64,000 bases of DNA from the NCBI GenBank assembly GCA_001596155.1, contig CP014771.1:372001-436000 (forward strand), in the 5' to 3' direction. Shown one piece after another: positions 27,498 through 35,627 of this stretch (its first letter is position 1; each line of letters starts with the position of its first letter). The translations under genes were made by a program, and so were the position numbers. Under the pieces are notes generated by a model, which was not told where the DNA came from, searched no databases, and was given only the letters and a program-made list of their open reading frames with translations. Source of the DNA: Hymenobacter psoromatis (GTDB lineage: Bacteria > Bacteroidota > Bacteroidia > Cytophagales > Hymenobacteraceae).

Positions 27498-28904
27498 ATG
27501 CCTGAACGCCCCTACACCTACTACGACTTCACCCTCAGCCTGTGCCCGCAGTGCCTGCGGCGCATCGAAGCCAAAATCGTCTTTGAGGACGGCAATGTGT
27601 TCATGCTCAAGCGCTGCCCCGAGCACGGGCGGCAAAAGGTGCGCATCGCCACCGACATCGAGTACTACAAAAGCATTCGTAACTACGTGAAGCCCAGCGA
27701 GACGCCGCGCCGCTTCAACATGGCCACGCACTACGGCTGCCCCTACGACTGCGGCCTCTGCACCGACCACGAGCAGCACTCCTGCCTCACCGTGATTGAG
27801 GTGACCGACCGCTGCAACCTCACTTGCCCCACCTGCTACGCTGAAAGCAGCCCTACCCACGGCCGCCATCGCACCCTCGAAGAAATAGAGGCGATGCTCG
27901 ACCTGGTAGTGGCCAACGAGGGCGAGCCCGACGTGGTGCAGATTTCGGGCGGCGAGCCCACGCTGCACCCGCAGTTCTGGGAAATTCTGGATATGTGCAA
28001 GCGCAAGCCCATCAAACACTTAATGGTGAATACCAACGGCGTGCGTCTGGCCAAAGACGAAGCTTTTGTGGCGCGGCTGGCTACCTACTCCGGCGCGTTT
28101 GAGGTGTATTTACAATTCGACTCGTTCCGCGAGGAAGTATTACTCAAAATGCGCGGCCGCGACCTGCGCGAGGTGCGCCAGCAGGCCATTGCGAACCTCA
28201 ATAAATACAACCTCAGCACCACGCTGGTCGTGACCCTGCAAAAGGGGCTGAACGACGACGAGATGGGCGATATTATCGACTACGCGCTCAAGCAGAAGTG
28301 TATTCGCGGCGTCACGTTTCAGCCCACCCAGGCCGCCGGCCGGCTCGATAATTTCAACCCCGAAACCGACTCGTTTTCGCTCACCGAAGTGCGCCAGGGC
28401 ATCATCGACCAAAGCTCGGTTTTCACGGCCGCGGATTTACTACCCGTGCCCTGCAACCCCGACGCGCTGGCAATGGCCTACGCCCTCAAACTCGACGGCG
28501 AAGTGTTCCCGCTCACCCGCTATATCGACCCCGCCGACTTGCTCCAGAGCGGCGGCAACACCATCGTGTATGAGCGCGACCCGCGTCTGCGCCAGCACCT
28601 GCTCAAATTATTCAGCACCGCCAACACCGTTGATACGGTGGTGCCCGAAATGGACCAATTATTATGCTGCCTACCCCAGGTTTCGGCACCCAACCTGGGC
28701 TACGATAATTTATTCCGAATAATTATTCTGCAATTTATGGACGCCTGGAATTTCGACGTGCGCGCCGTGAAAAAATCCTGCGTCCACATCGTGAGCAAGG
28801 ACCTGAAAATTATTCCGTTCGAAACGATGAATATCTTTTACCGCGACCAGGAAAAATTGGCGCGGCTGGAAGAATTACGCGGCGAACGCCTGGGAATTAT
28901 ATGA
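27498..28904 (+). CDS. radical SAM protein of the Tes-like (tetraether synthase) group
   Basis: A 468-residue radical SAM enzyme. The SAM-binding cluster is Cys106-x3-Cys110-x2-Cys113 in VTDRCNLTCPTCY, followed by QISGGEPTLHPQF. The N-terminus has extra cysteines: CPQC at 16-19, CPEHG at 40-44 and CPYDCGLCTDHEQHSC at 81-96. This arrangement is shared with archaeal Tes/MJ0619 enzymes, which form C-C bonds between lipid tails, and with bacterial homologues of unknown product. The start at 27498 (MPERPYTYYDF) avoids the overlap with the preceding gene. Two small membrane proteins follow, the first overlapping by four bases. A membrane-lipid role is inference. Confidence 0.82.
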   Translation: MPERPYTYYDFTLSLCPQCLRRIEAKIVFEDGNVFMLKRCPEHGRQKVRIATDIEYYKSIRNYVKPSETPRRFNMATHYGCPYDCGLCTDHEQHSCLTVIEVTDRCNLTCPTCYAESSPTHGRHRTLEEIEAMLDLVVANEGEPDVVQISGGEPTLHPQFWEILDMCKRKPIKHLMVNTNGVRLAKDEAFVARLATYSGAFEVYLQFDSFREEVLLKMRGRDLREVRQQAIANLNKYNLSTTLVVTLQKGLNDDEMGDIIDYALKQKCIRGVTFQPTQAAGRLDNFNPETDSFSLTEVRQGIIDQSSVFTAADLLPVPCNPDALAMAYALKLDGEVFPLTRYIDPADLLQSGGNTIVYERDPRLRQHLLKLFSTANTVDTVVPEMDQLLCCLPQVSAPNLGYDNLFRIIILQFMDAWNFDVRAVKKSCVHIVSKDLKIIPFETMNIFYRDQEKLARLEELRGERLGII

Positions 28905-29200
28905 GCGAGCCCCAATTGCCGCCGCCCGCGCCGGAGGATAAAAAAACGGTTTCTTGGCCGCTGATACTCAATCTGGGCCTGTTGCTACTCGTGGTTGGCT
29001 TTAGCGGCGGCGAGGTGGGCGTTATTTCGAGCAGCGTGTTGGGGCTGGTTGTTATCAACGGGCTGGCGGCGCTCATCGTGCGTATTTCCGGTGGGCGCAT
29101 GAGCTACGTTATCGCCTTCGTGCTCTCGTGCCTGGCGCTACTGCTGATTGGGCTCAGCGTGTGTGCGCTACTGCTGTCGAACATGGGCGGTATGCACTAA
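28901..29200 (+). CDS. small membrane protein coupled to the radical SAM gene
   Basis: A 99-residue protein with a Pro-rich cytoplasmic start (MSEPQLPPPAPEDKK) and three likely membrane helices (WPLILNLGLLLLVVGF, VLGLVVINGLAALIV, SYVIAFVLSCLALLLIGLSV). Its ATG overlaps the radical SAM stop (ATGA), so translation is coupled. I do not recognise a family. It may anchor or assist the radical SAM enzyme. Confidence 0.75.
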   Translation: MSEPQLPPPAPEDKKTVSWPLILNLGLLLLVVGFSGGEVGVISSSVLGLVVINGLAALIVRISGGRMSYVIAFVLSCLALLLIGLSVCALLLSNMGGMH

Positions 29201-29216
29201 TCAGCCTTCGCGCCTT

Positions 29217-29528
29217 ATGGCTTTACCTCCAAAATCACCAGCCTCCAAGCATGGCCTTGTCGTGCCATTGGCGCTGAATGCCCTGTTGCTCCTGCTGGCC
29301 GGCGGTCTGGCATATTCATTAGTCACTCCAGATGCGGTGAGCGGTAAGCCTCACCCCAAGGACATTGCGTATGTGCTGTTTTTCACGGCCGTACTCCTTG
29401 CTGGTCCTGATGTATTCGCCATTCTGGTCGCAGCCTTGCTTCACAAGCCGCAGTGGATAAACGGCTTCGCCCTGGCTGGTCTGCTGGTATTTTTGATTGG
29501 CCTGGGGTCGTGCGGCTACATGTTGTAA
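29217..29528 (+). CDS. small membrane protein, unknown
   Basis: A 103-residue protein with three or four hydrophobic segments (VVPLALNALLLLLAGGLAYS, IAYVLFFTAVLLAGPDVFAILVAALL, GFALAGLLVFLIGLGSCGY). The start at 29217 (MALPPKSPASKHG) lies 16 bases after the previous gene; the longer frame overlaps that gene. It is probably the third gene of the radical SAM operon. Confidence 0.7.
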   Translation: MALPPKSPASKHGLVVPLALNALLLLLAGGLAYSLVTPDAVSGKPHPKDIAYVLFFTAVLLAGPDVFAILVAALLHKPQWINGFALAGLLVFLIGLGSCGYML

Positions 29529-29548
29529 GCGGGTAGGCGGGCCAGGTG

Positions 29549-30373
29549 TTAGGCCGGCGTGGGCTGGCACTTCGGGCAGCTATACGTGGCCCGGCCGCCC
29601 ACGTAAAATTTCTCGATTTTCACCTTCGGGTGACGCGGGCAAAAGGTATGCGCGTCGCTGCCGGGGGTAGCCGACTCGTCCCACTCGCGGGCGTGAATGA
29701 GAAACGATTTCGGGAAAAGCCGGTAATTCGCCTCGTGCTGAATCGCCGTCGTCAACACTAATTGAATGGCGGCGTGCAACGCCGTGGTTTCCTTCTCAGA
29801 CAAAGAATTACCTAAACGCTCGGGGTGAATTTTGGCCTGAAATAAAACCTCGTCCACAATCCAGTTACCGAGGCCGGCGGTGAGGCTCTGGTCGAGCAGC
29901 AGCGGCTTCACGAATACCTTGCGGCGGCTGAGTTTCTGGTGCAGCTCGGCGGCAGTTATTTGCAGCGCGTCGGGGCCGAGCTTCTTGGCTTTCTGGTACG
30001 CTTCGGCGCTATCGGCCAGCCGGATGCGGCCAAACTTGCGCGGGTCGATAAACGCCAAATTCAGGCCCGAATCGCTGAGCTGCCAAGCCACGCGGGTGAA
30101 GCGCGGGGCATCGGGCGCGTCGCGGTAGGCACCGATGTCGCCGGTCATGCCGAAGTGCAATACCAGCAGGCGGCCATTATCCAACTCCAAGAAGCAGTTT
30201 TTGCCCAGTCGGCCGGTGCCAGTAATGGTGCGGCCCAGCAGGGCGGCGCGCAGCTCGTCTTCGGGCACGGCCAGCACGTGCGCGTCGCGCACTTCGAGGC
30301 CGGTAATCGTCTGGCCCACGGCCACTTCGTCTATAAAACGGCGGTAGGTTTCGACTTCGGGTAATTCGGGCAC
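29549..30373 (-). CDS. mutM: formamidopyrimidine-DNA glycosylase (Fpg/MutM)
   Basis: A base-excision repair glycosylase with AP lyase activity that removes oxidised purines such as 8-oxoguanine. The mature N-terminus PELPEVETYRR carries the catalytic Pro and Glu. It has the H2TH region (LDQSLTAGLGNWIVDEVLFQAKIHP) and a C-terminal zinc finger (CPRHPKVKIEKFYVGGRATYSCPKCQ). The second metal ligand of the finger is His where most family members have Cys; this is still a plausible zinc site. At 274 residues the length is normal. Confidence 0.92.
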   Translation of the reverse strand: MPELPEVETYRRFIDEVAVGQTITGLEVRDAHVLAVPEDELRAALLGRTITGTGRLGKNCFLELDNGRLLVLHFGMTGDIGAYRDAPDAPRFTRVAWQLSDSGLNLAFIDPRKFGRIRLADSAEAYQKAKKLGPDALQITAAELHQKLSRRKVFVKPLLLDQSLTAGLGNWIVDEVLFQAKIHPERLGNSLSEKETTALHAAIQLVLTTAIQHEANYRLFPKSFLIHAREWDESATPGSDAHTFCPRHPKVKIEKFYVGGRATYSCPKCQPTPA

Positions 30374-30387
30374 GGTAGGTAATTAGC

Positions 30388-30465
30388 AGTGAACAAGGAA
30401 TAATGAGCAATGAACAGTTGAGGCCAACCCCATTGTTCACTGCTCATTGCTCCTTGTTCATCACT
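30388..30465. repeat. intergenic palindrome, AGTGAACAAGGA family
   Basis: An inverted repeat with arms AGTGAACAAGGAATAATGAG and the complement, around AGTTGAGGCCAACC. It lies between the M48-type peptidase stop (which it overlaps) and the Fpg start, on the same-strand gene pair. Confidence 0.8.
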
Positions 30466-31435
30466 TTAGCTTGGCCACGCGCTGGCCGGCGCGGTCGTAC
30501 ACGTCGCCGCTGGGCGTTATGAAAAGCTGGTGCTGGCGGTCATCTTCGAGCACGAACGGAAAAGTAGTGTCGCCGGTGCGGCGCAGGTGGCCTACTACCT
30601 GCGCCTCGCGCACGGCCCCGTCGTCGTCGGCGCTGCTTTCATCGGCCAGGCGCACCACGTTCAGGGCGCTGGTCAGGTAATACGGCTCATCAGGGTTAGC
30701 GCGAAACGTGAGCTGCCCTACCAGCCGCACGGGTGCGGCGCTGGCGTTGCGGGCAAGTGGGGCATCGTTGTCGTCCTGGTCATCCTCGTCGGCTTCGGCC
30801 GCGGGGCGGGGGGTAGGGGCCAGCGCGATGGGCTGGGCCGACGGCTGGGCACCCGCCCGGTTGCTGGCCGCAATCTGGGCCGTGGCGCGGTTCCAGCCGC
30901 GGCTGATGGCGGCCAGGCGCGGGGCCAGGCCGGGATGGGTTTCCGAGCCTTCCTCGGGCGACACGGCGGCCATCGCGGCCTGCGCCTGGGCGAGACTGGC
31001 CCCCAGGCGGCGCAGCACGAAGCCTGAAAACTCGTCGGCCTCCAACTCGTCCTGCGGCTGCGAGCCGCCGCCGCGCAGCGTGTGGCCGTTGAGGTGGTGG
31101 CCCATCTCGTGCGCCAGAATGCTGATGCCGGCCCAGTCGGTGTGGCCGGCGCGGTTCACGGCCGCCAGAAACTGCGGGTTATAGAGTAGGTAGCGCTTGC
31201 CGCCGTACACCACGGCCGCGGCATTAGCTACCTGGTCGGTGGCGCGCAGCTCGAAGCGCGGCTGCAAGCCCACGGCGTCGGTTATTTCGCGGATAATGCC
31301 GGCCGCCTGGCTAGCGGGCATGTCGGCGGGGGTAGGGGCCTGCGCCCGGCTGGCCGGGGCCGCCGCCAGCAGCAAAAGCGCCGACAGACCGGCAGCTACC
31401 GCCAGCCGGCGAAAAACGCGAGGAAGAAGGAGCAT
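30461..31435 (-). CDS. M48-type zinc metallopeptidase, secreted
   Basis: A 324-residue protein with a signal peptide (LSALLLLAAAPASRAQA) and the zinc motif HEMGHH in ISILAHEMGHHLNGHTLRGG; the third ligand is the Glu of DELEADEFSGFVLRRLG. This is the M48 (HtpX/Ste24-like) arrangement without membrane helices in the body, so it is likely periplasmic. An acidic, Ala/Pro-rich linker (AEADEDDQDDND) leads to a C-terminal domain beginning VRLVGQLTFRANPDEPYYLTSALNVV, which looks like a small beta-barrel. The substrate is unknown; periplasmic protein quality control is a reasonable guess. Confidence 0.82.
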   Translation of the reverse strand: MLLLPRVFRRLAVAAGLSALLLLAAAPASRAQAPTPADMPASQAAGIIREITDAVGLQPRFELRATDQVANAAAVVYGGKRYLLYNPQFLAAVNRAGHTDWAGISILAHEMGHHLNGHTLRGGGSQPQDELEADEFSGFVLRRLGASLAQAQAAMAAVSPEEGSETHPGLAPRLAAISRGWNRATAQIAASNRAGAQPSAQPIALAPTPRPAAEADEDDQDDNDAPLARNASAAPVRLVGQLTFRANPDEPYYLTSALNVVRLADESSADDDGAVREAQVVGHLRRTGDTTFPFVLEDDRQHQLFITPSGDVYDRAGQRVAKLK

Positions 31436-31474
31436 TGCGGGGCTTGGTTGGTAATTATTAACTGACAGCTAGTT

Positions 31475-31508
31475 GTCATTGCTTGCTGCGCAACGCGCTC
31501 GCTATGAC
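31475..31508. repeat. short derivative of the GTCATTGCGAGC palindrome
   Basis: The piece GTCATTGCTTGCTGCGCAAC to GCTATGAC looks like a palindrome of the 3080-3191 family after loss of its centre. It lies in the divergent spacer between the M48-type peptidase and PPK2, which otherwise shows nothing clear. Confidence 0.5.
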
Positions 31509-31618
31509 GGACGATTAGCGGGAAGTCCAGTATAAAGACAACGTTACGGCCGACCTTTTTCGTTTAACGAAACAGCGACTAACAGTGGTCGCTGCTACCC
31601 CGCCCCTTTCCTTCAGCC

Positions 31619-32458
31619 ATGACCACCACCGCTCATTTGGACACTGACCCCGCTACGCCGGCCGTGCGGGTGCAGCCCGGCGTTCCGTTCCGGCTCGCCG
31701 ACATTGACCCGAATAACACCGAGCCATTTTCCCGTCACCAAAAAAAGCTGCGCGAGCGTCAGCAAGAACTGCGCAAGCAGCTCAGCGACTACCAGGTAAA
31801 CCTCTACGCGGAGGACCGCCGTAGCCTGCTGCTCGTGTTTCAGGCAATGGACACCGGCGGCAAGGACGGCACTATCCGGGTGCTGCTCACGGGCGTGAAC
31901 CCGGCCGGCATCGAAGTGGAATCTTTCAAGCAGCCCAGCGCCGAAGAGCTGGCCCACGATTTTTTGTGGCGCATTCACCAGCACACGCCGGGCAAAGGCC
32001 GCATCGGGGTCTTCAACCGCTCGCACTACGAGGATGTGCTCGTGACGCGGGTCCACGGCCTCATCCAGCCCCTCACCTGGCAGCAACACTACCAGGACAT
32101 CATCAACTTCGAGCAATTACTAACCCGCAGCGGCACCCGCGTTATCAAGTTCTTCCTCTACATCTCGAAAGAAGAGCAAGCCAAGCGCCTGCAATCCCGC
32201 CTCGACAAACCTAAAAAACGCTGGAAATTTCAGCCCGACGACCTCAAGGAGCGCGCCCTCTGGGACAGCTACCAGGTGGCCTACCAGGAAGCCCTGGCCG
32301 CTACCTCTACCCTCGATAGTCCTTGGTACGTGATTCCGGCCAACAGCAAGCGCGCCCGCGACCTGGCCGTCGCCGAAATCGTAGTGGCCGCCCTGGCCGA
32401 GATGAACCCCCAGCCGCCCGCCGCCACCTTCGACGTGGCCGCGCAGGTAATTAAGTAA
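31619..32458 (+). CDS. polyphosphate kinase 2 family protein
   Basis: A PPK2-type phosphotransferase that uses polyphosphate to phosphorylate nucleotides (or the reverse). The Walker A motif is in VFQAMDTGGKDGTIRVLLTGVNPAG and the Walker B region is RIGVFNRSHYEDVLVTRVHG. The lid segment is LQSRLDKPKKRWKFQPDDLKERALWD, and SPWYVIPANSKRARDLAVAEIV closes the fold. It is a single-domain enzyme of 279 residues, as usual for classes I-III. Which nucleotide it uses cannot be read from the sequence. Confidence 0.92.
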   Translation: MTTTAHLDTDPATPAVRVQPGVPFRLADIDPNNTEPFSRHQKKLRERQQELRKQLSDYQVNLYAEDRRSLLLVFQAMDTGGKDGTIRVLLTGVNPAGIEVESFKQPSAEELAHDFLWRIHQHTPGKGRIGVFNRSHYEDVLVTRVHGLIQPLTWQQHYQDIINFEQLLTRSGTRVIKFFLYISKEEQAKRLQSRLDKPKKRWKFQPDDLKERALWDSYQVAYQEALAATSTLDSPWYVIPANSKRARDLAVAEIVVAALAEMNPQPPAATFDVAAQVIK

Positions 32459-32464
32459 GGAGTA

Positions 32465-32545
32465 GTAAGAGCAAGGGGAGTAAGTTGAGTAAAGTCGTTC
32501 AGAGTAGTTGAACGACCTTACTCAACTTACTCCCCTTGCTCTTAC
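32465..32545. repeat. intergenic palindrome, GTAAGAGCAAGGGGAGTAAG family
   Basis: An inverted repeat with arms GTAAGAGCAAGGGGAGTAAG, continuing TTGAGTAA and GTCGTTCA. A third copy of the arm (TTACTCCCCTTGCTCTTACT) lies at 32624-32643, so this spacer holds two nested or stacked elements. Confidence 0.85.
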
Positions 32546-32565
32546 GCCCTATCTTATTCGAGATG

Positions 32566-32613
32566 GCAACGGGGAGTAGCGCGAACTACAACGTTCGCGC
32601 TACTCCCCGTTGC
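32566..32613. repeat. intergenic palindrome, GGGGAGTAGCGCGAAC family, short copy
   Basis: Perfect 21-base arms begin GCAACGGGGAGTAGCGCGAA and flank TACAAC. It shares the left flank TTACGCCCTATCTTATT and the hairpin outer arms with the longer copy at 18181-18287, but lacks that copy's inner CGCGCCGTT arms. Confidence 0.85.
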
Positions 32614-32651
32614 GTAACAGCAGTTACTCCCCTTGCTCTTACTACGCAACG

Positions 32652-32900
32652 CTAGTTCATCCAGAGCGTGGCCACCTGCTCGAAGCGGTGGGCGGCAAAG
32701 GCGCCGTAGGGGCGCTCGGCATAAAAGCCCAGCACGTGCACGTGGGCTCTGCCGGTTTGGGCGTGGGGTAGCACGCGCACCGGATACACGCGGCCGGCCG
32801 TGGGCCAGTCGCCGACGTAGCCCGTGGGGCGGGCCGTGTCGTCGATGCAGCGGGCAAATTGCTGCACGGGAAGGGGGGTAGGGAGCTGTGTCTTACGCAT
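32652..32900 (-). CDS. small hypothetical protein
   Basis: An 82-residue soluble protein beginning MRKTQLPTPLPVQQFARCIDD and containing AGRVYPVRVLPHAQTGRAHVHVLGFYAERPYGAFAAHRFEQVATLW. I do not recognise it. The support is a strong -7 box (TATCTTTGG) two bases upstream of the ATG at 32900 and codon use like its neighbours. Confidence 0.6.
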   Translation of the reverse strand: MRKTQLPTPLPVQQFARCIDDTARPTGYVGDWPTAGRVYPVRVLPHAQTGRAHVHVLGFYAERPYGAFAAHRFEQVATLWMN

Positions 32901-32902
32901 GA

Positions 32903-32911
32903 CCAAAGATA
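32903..32911 (-). promoter_or_regulatory. -7 box (TATCTTTGG) of the small gene
   Basis: An exact match to TAnnTTTG on the minus strand, 2 bases upstream of the start codon. The AT-rich sequence just upstream (32912-32950) is unusual for this genome and typical of a promoter. Confidence 0.5.
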
Positions 32912-33081
32912 CGAAAAATTTGTATAAACTAAAAATTTTGGCAAAAATAATCCGGCGTAAAATCTCCCATTCAGGCGCGTTAACTGGGTGAAAACAAAAT
33001 GAATCGGTTAGTTGTTGGGGCGGGGTTAGATTTACTAATATGGCTGGCTAATGATTGTTAGTCCCACTGCCTATTTACGCG

Positions 33082-33122
33082 AAAACCGTGCCGACCAGAT
33101 TCAGGGTCAGCACGGTTTTTTT
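33082..33122 (-). terminator. hairpin terminator after the T9SS plug gene
   Basis: The inverted repeat AAAACCGTGC/GCACGGTTTT with a 20-base loop and T runs at either side lies 20 bases beyond the stop codon of the minus-strand DUF5103 gene. The longer T run is on the plus strand, so it could work in both directions. Confidence 0.65.
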
Positions 33123-33140
33123 AGCGTGGCACGGGGCGGC

Positions 33141-34481
33141 TCAGCGCTTATTCAAATCCACCGCCTGGTAAGCGATGAGCAGGTCGGTGCGGGTGCCCGG
33201 CGGGCGGTAATACACCAGCAGGTCGTACTGGTTTTCGGTTTCTTGGTGGGTGCCTTCGAAGTAAATTTCGTCGGGCGCGGCCCCGGCGCGCTTGGGGGCC
33301 ACGGCGTAATCGTAGTTGTAGTAGCCCTGCTTGAGCAGCGCGTGGCCGGTGTAGCGCTGTTGCAACGAGTCGTACGTCAGCCGAAACTCATCCTTGAGCT
33401 GCCAGTCGCTGAGCGCGCCAAATATGTACACCGGGCCGGGCGCGGGCTGCGCGGCCTTCAGGTTGAAGGTAACCTGGGCATAGTCGGCATTATAGGCCCC
33501 GTTGCCGTACTCGCGATTTTCGAATACGCGCTGGCCGTTGGCATCCACATACTGGTTGTAGGCCAGGCCGTTGCGGGTGGACTCTTCGAGCAGCTCCACC
33601 TGTGTCGGGGTGCCCTGGCGCAGCAGCCGCGCCACGCCCATGCCATTGGCCTGCAAGGAGCGGGTATCGAAGTAGCGGTACTCGCTCAGGCCCGGAAAAG
33701 CGTTTTCGTAGTTGATATACTGGTATTGCAGCACGCGGTCGGCATCGCTCACGAAGGTGGGGGTAAGGTTGTAGTGCGCATTGTCCCAGCGGAAATTCTG
33801 GCGCAGCACCACCTTCACCTCGGCGGCCGGGTTCACCAGCGCCACGGCGCTGTAATTGATGTTGAAGTTGAGCTGCTGGTAGGCGTAGCGCGCATCCAGG
33901 CCGCCGGCCAGAATGCCCTGTTGCAGCGTCGCAACCACTTGGTTTTCATACACTAGCATCCGGCGCGAGAGCAGCGGCGCGCCCGCCTGGTTCTGCACCA
34001 CCAGCAGGTAATTGCCACTGAGCTTCACGCGCGGCACCTGCAAGGTGTAGTGGTAATAAGGCACTTTAGTATTGACCGAGGTCTGGTAGTTGGTGAGCGT
34101 AAACTCGTTTATCTCGCTCAGAAACTGCATGTCCGTGATTTGCGAGGGCGTCCAGTTCAGGTCGCAGTTAATGAGCTTGGCCGTGAGGCGCGGCGCTTGC
34201 TCGCCCAGCACGTCAAACTCCAGCGTCACGGGCTGCTCCTGGCTCAGCGGCACGATGGGCGGGTTGAAAATGTCAGTGGCCTGGCCCGTGGGCACGTAGC
34301 ACTGCACGCTGCGCACGCTGGGGTCATATATATAGTCGAGGTAGCGCAGCGTGCGGTCGGCGTAGTATTCGGCCGGTTTCTGCTGGCTCACGGGCGCGTT
34401 GGGGTTGGTGATGGGGGTGCCCAGCGGCACGCAGCCGGCCGCCAGCAGCAGCAGGGGGTAGGAGAGGGGGCGAAAGCGCAT
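33141..34481 (-). CDS. type IX secretion system plug protein (DUF5103)
   Basis: A lipoprotein (signal LLLLAAGC, start at 34481) of the DUF5103 family. In Flavobacterium the homologue plugs the periplasmic side of the SprA translocon of the type IX secretion system. Visible family blocks are TLRYLDYIYDPSVRSVQCYVPTGQ, INCDLNWTPSQITDMQFLSEINEFTL, YHYTLQVPRVKLSGNYLLVV, and near the end YIFGALSDWQLKDEFRLTYD with GYYNYDYAV. The length of 446 is normal. T9SS is restricted to Bacteroidota, which supports the taxonomic placement. A longer frame to 34598 is ignored because it would bury the lipobox. Confidence 0.9.
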   Translation of the reverse strand: MRFRPLSYPLLLLAAGCVPLGTPITNPNAPVSQQKPAEYYADRTLRYLDYIYDPSVRSVQCYVPTGQATDIFNPPIVPLSQEQPVTLEFDVLGEQAPRLTAKLINCDLNWTPSQITDMQFLSEINEFTLTNYQTSVNTKVPYYHYTLQVPRVKLSGNYLLVVQNQAGAPLLSRRMLVYENQVVATLQQGILAGGLDARYAYQQLNFNINYSAVALVNPAAEVKVVLRQNFRWDNAHYNLTPTFVSDADRVLQYQYINYENAFPGLSEYRYFDTRSLQANGMGVARLLRQGTPTQVELLEESTRNGLAYNQYVDANGQRVFENREYGNGAYNADYAQVTFNLKAAQPAPGPVYIFGALSDWQLKDEFRLTYDSLQQRYTGHALLKQGYYNYDYAVAPKRAGAAPDEIYFEGTHQETENQYDLLVYYRPPGTRTDLLIAYQAVDLNKR

Positions 34482-34629
34482 GGAACGAAAGTACGGCCGT
34501 TCGTTTGGCGCGGCCGGCCGGCGCGCTACATTCGCCCGGTGGCTCCCAGTGCCGGTGTGAGCCGCAGCCGGCCTGGGTCGGGGTTTGGCCCTGGTCATTT
34601 CAACAAAACACAGCCGCTCCTCAACTTAA

Positions 34630-35421
34630 ATGAAGCTTCGGGAAATCGTAAAACTGCTTGATGGCCAGTCCAACGCCACGCGGCGCGCGCTGATTATTGA
34701 GCATCTCGACGCGCTGGGCGTTCGCTACGTGGAGCAGAAATACGCCACTGGCACCAACCTGCTCGTCGATTTGGGCCGGGCAGCCGGTAAAATCGGGGTG
34801 GGTACGCACTTCGACCGCGTGCCCGTTTCGGCCGGGGCCAATGACAATGGCTCGGCCATTGCCGTCGGCCTCGATATTATTCGCAAGCACCAAAAAGCCG
34901 GCAGCGAAGCCGGCGTGCGGGTGTTTTTTTTCGACGAAGAGGAAGCGGGCCTCAAGGGCTCGCGGGCCTATGTTGCGCACTACGGCATCGCCAACCTGGC
35001 GGGGCTGCTCAATATGGAGCTGGTCGGAATGGGCGATAAGTTTGCCCTGTGGCCTGTAGATGGCTCACGCAGTGGGCCGCTGCTTCAGGCATTTGAGGCA
35101 GTTGCCCGGCGCCAGCAAATAAGTTGCCGCCGGTTTGACCAGATAGTGACCAACACCGCCGACCACGTGCCTTTTCGCCAAGCCGGGCTGCGCGACACCT
35201 TTACCCTAACGTGCATCACGGACCAGGATATGGCGATTGCGCAGCACTATTTCCAGGCCCTGGCGCAGCAGGCCGACACCACCAAGCTGATGGAAATACT
35301 GGCGCAGGCCCCGTTGTTCAGGCACTACCACCAGCCCACCGATACGTACGAAAAGCTGAGTGAAGCTGCGCTAGCCATGACGTCGGCCGCCTTTTGGGAA
35401 ACCATTCTGGCTGCCCAATAA
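34630..35421 (+). CDS. M28 family zinc peptidase
   Basis: A di-zinc aminopeptidase-like protein of family M28. The metal ligands are visible in order: His in GVGTHFDRVP, Asp in GANDNGSAIAVGL, the Glu pair in FFFDEEEAGLKGS, a further ligand in NMELVGMGDK, and a His in FRHYHQPTDTYEKL near the C-terminus. There is no signal peptide, so it is cytoplasmic or exported by another route. At 263 residues it is a minimal catalytic domain without PA or C-terminal modules. Confidence 0.85.
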   Translation: MKLREIVKLLDGQSNATRRALIIEHLDALGVRYVEQKYATGTNLLVDLGRAAGKIGVGTHFDRVPVSAGANDNGSAIAVGLDIIRKHQKAGSEAGVRVFFFDEEEAGLKGSRAYVAHYGIANLAGLLNMELVGMGDKFALWPVDGSRSGPLLQAFEAVARRQQISCRRFDQIVTNTADHVPFRQAGLRDTFTLTCITDQDMAIAQHYFQALAQQADTTKLMEILAQAPLFRHYHQPTDTYEKLSEAALAMTSAAFWETILAAQ

Positions 35422-35480
35422 AGTTCTGGCCAACCTGAAATAAAGCCCCGTTGCAGCAGCACGGCAGGTTAGTTTTTGAG

Positions 35481-35544
35481 CGTACGCAAATTAGCAGGGG
35501 GTAGTACGCAGAAATGTGCGCTACCCCCTGCTAATTTGCGTACG
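35481..35544. repeat. intergenic palindrome with GGGGGTAG core
   Basis: A near-perfect inverted repeat, CGTACGCAAATTAGCAGGGG and the complement, around AGTACGCAGAAATG. The arms include the recurrent GGGGGTAG motif. It lies between the M28 peptidase and the hydrolase gene. Confidence 0.85.
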
Positions 35545-35627
35545 AAGCAGGAATGCCCGCTGTCTGTGTTCCAGATTGCCAAGCGAGCATTCTCCCGTCG
35601 CCAATAATTCGAAATAAATCTTCCTGT

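Noticed and set aside
26282..28904. A complete type I restriction system starting from the HsdR_N gene
   Set aside because: No helicase motifs follow the nuclease domain and no methylase or specificity gene is present. The next gene is a radical SAM enzyme with a different base composition.
33051..33956. Long open frame of about 300 codons antisense to the T9SS plug gene
   Set aside because: It mirrors the codon bias of the real gene on the other strand and encodes low-complexity Val/Gly/Ala-rich sequence with no family blocks. Many similar antisense frames in this GC-rich window were left out for the same reason.
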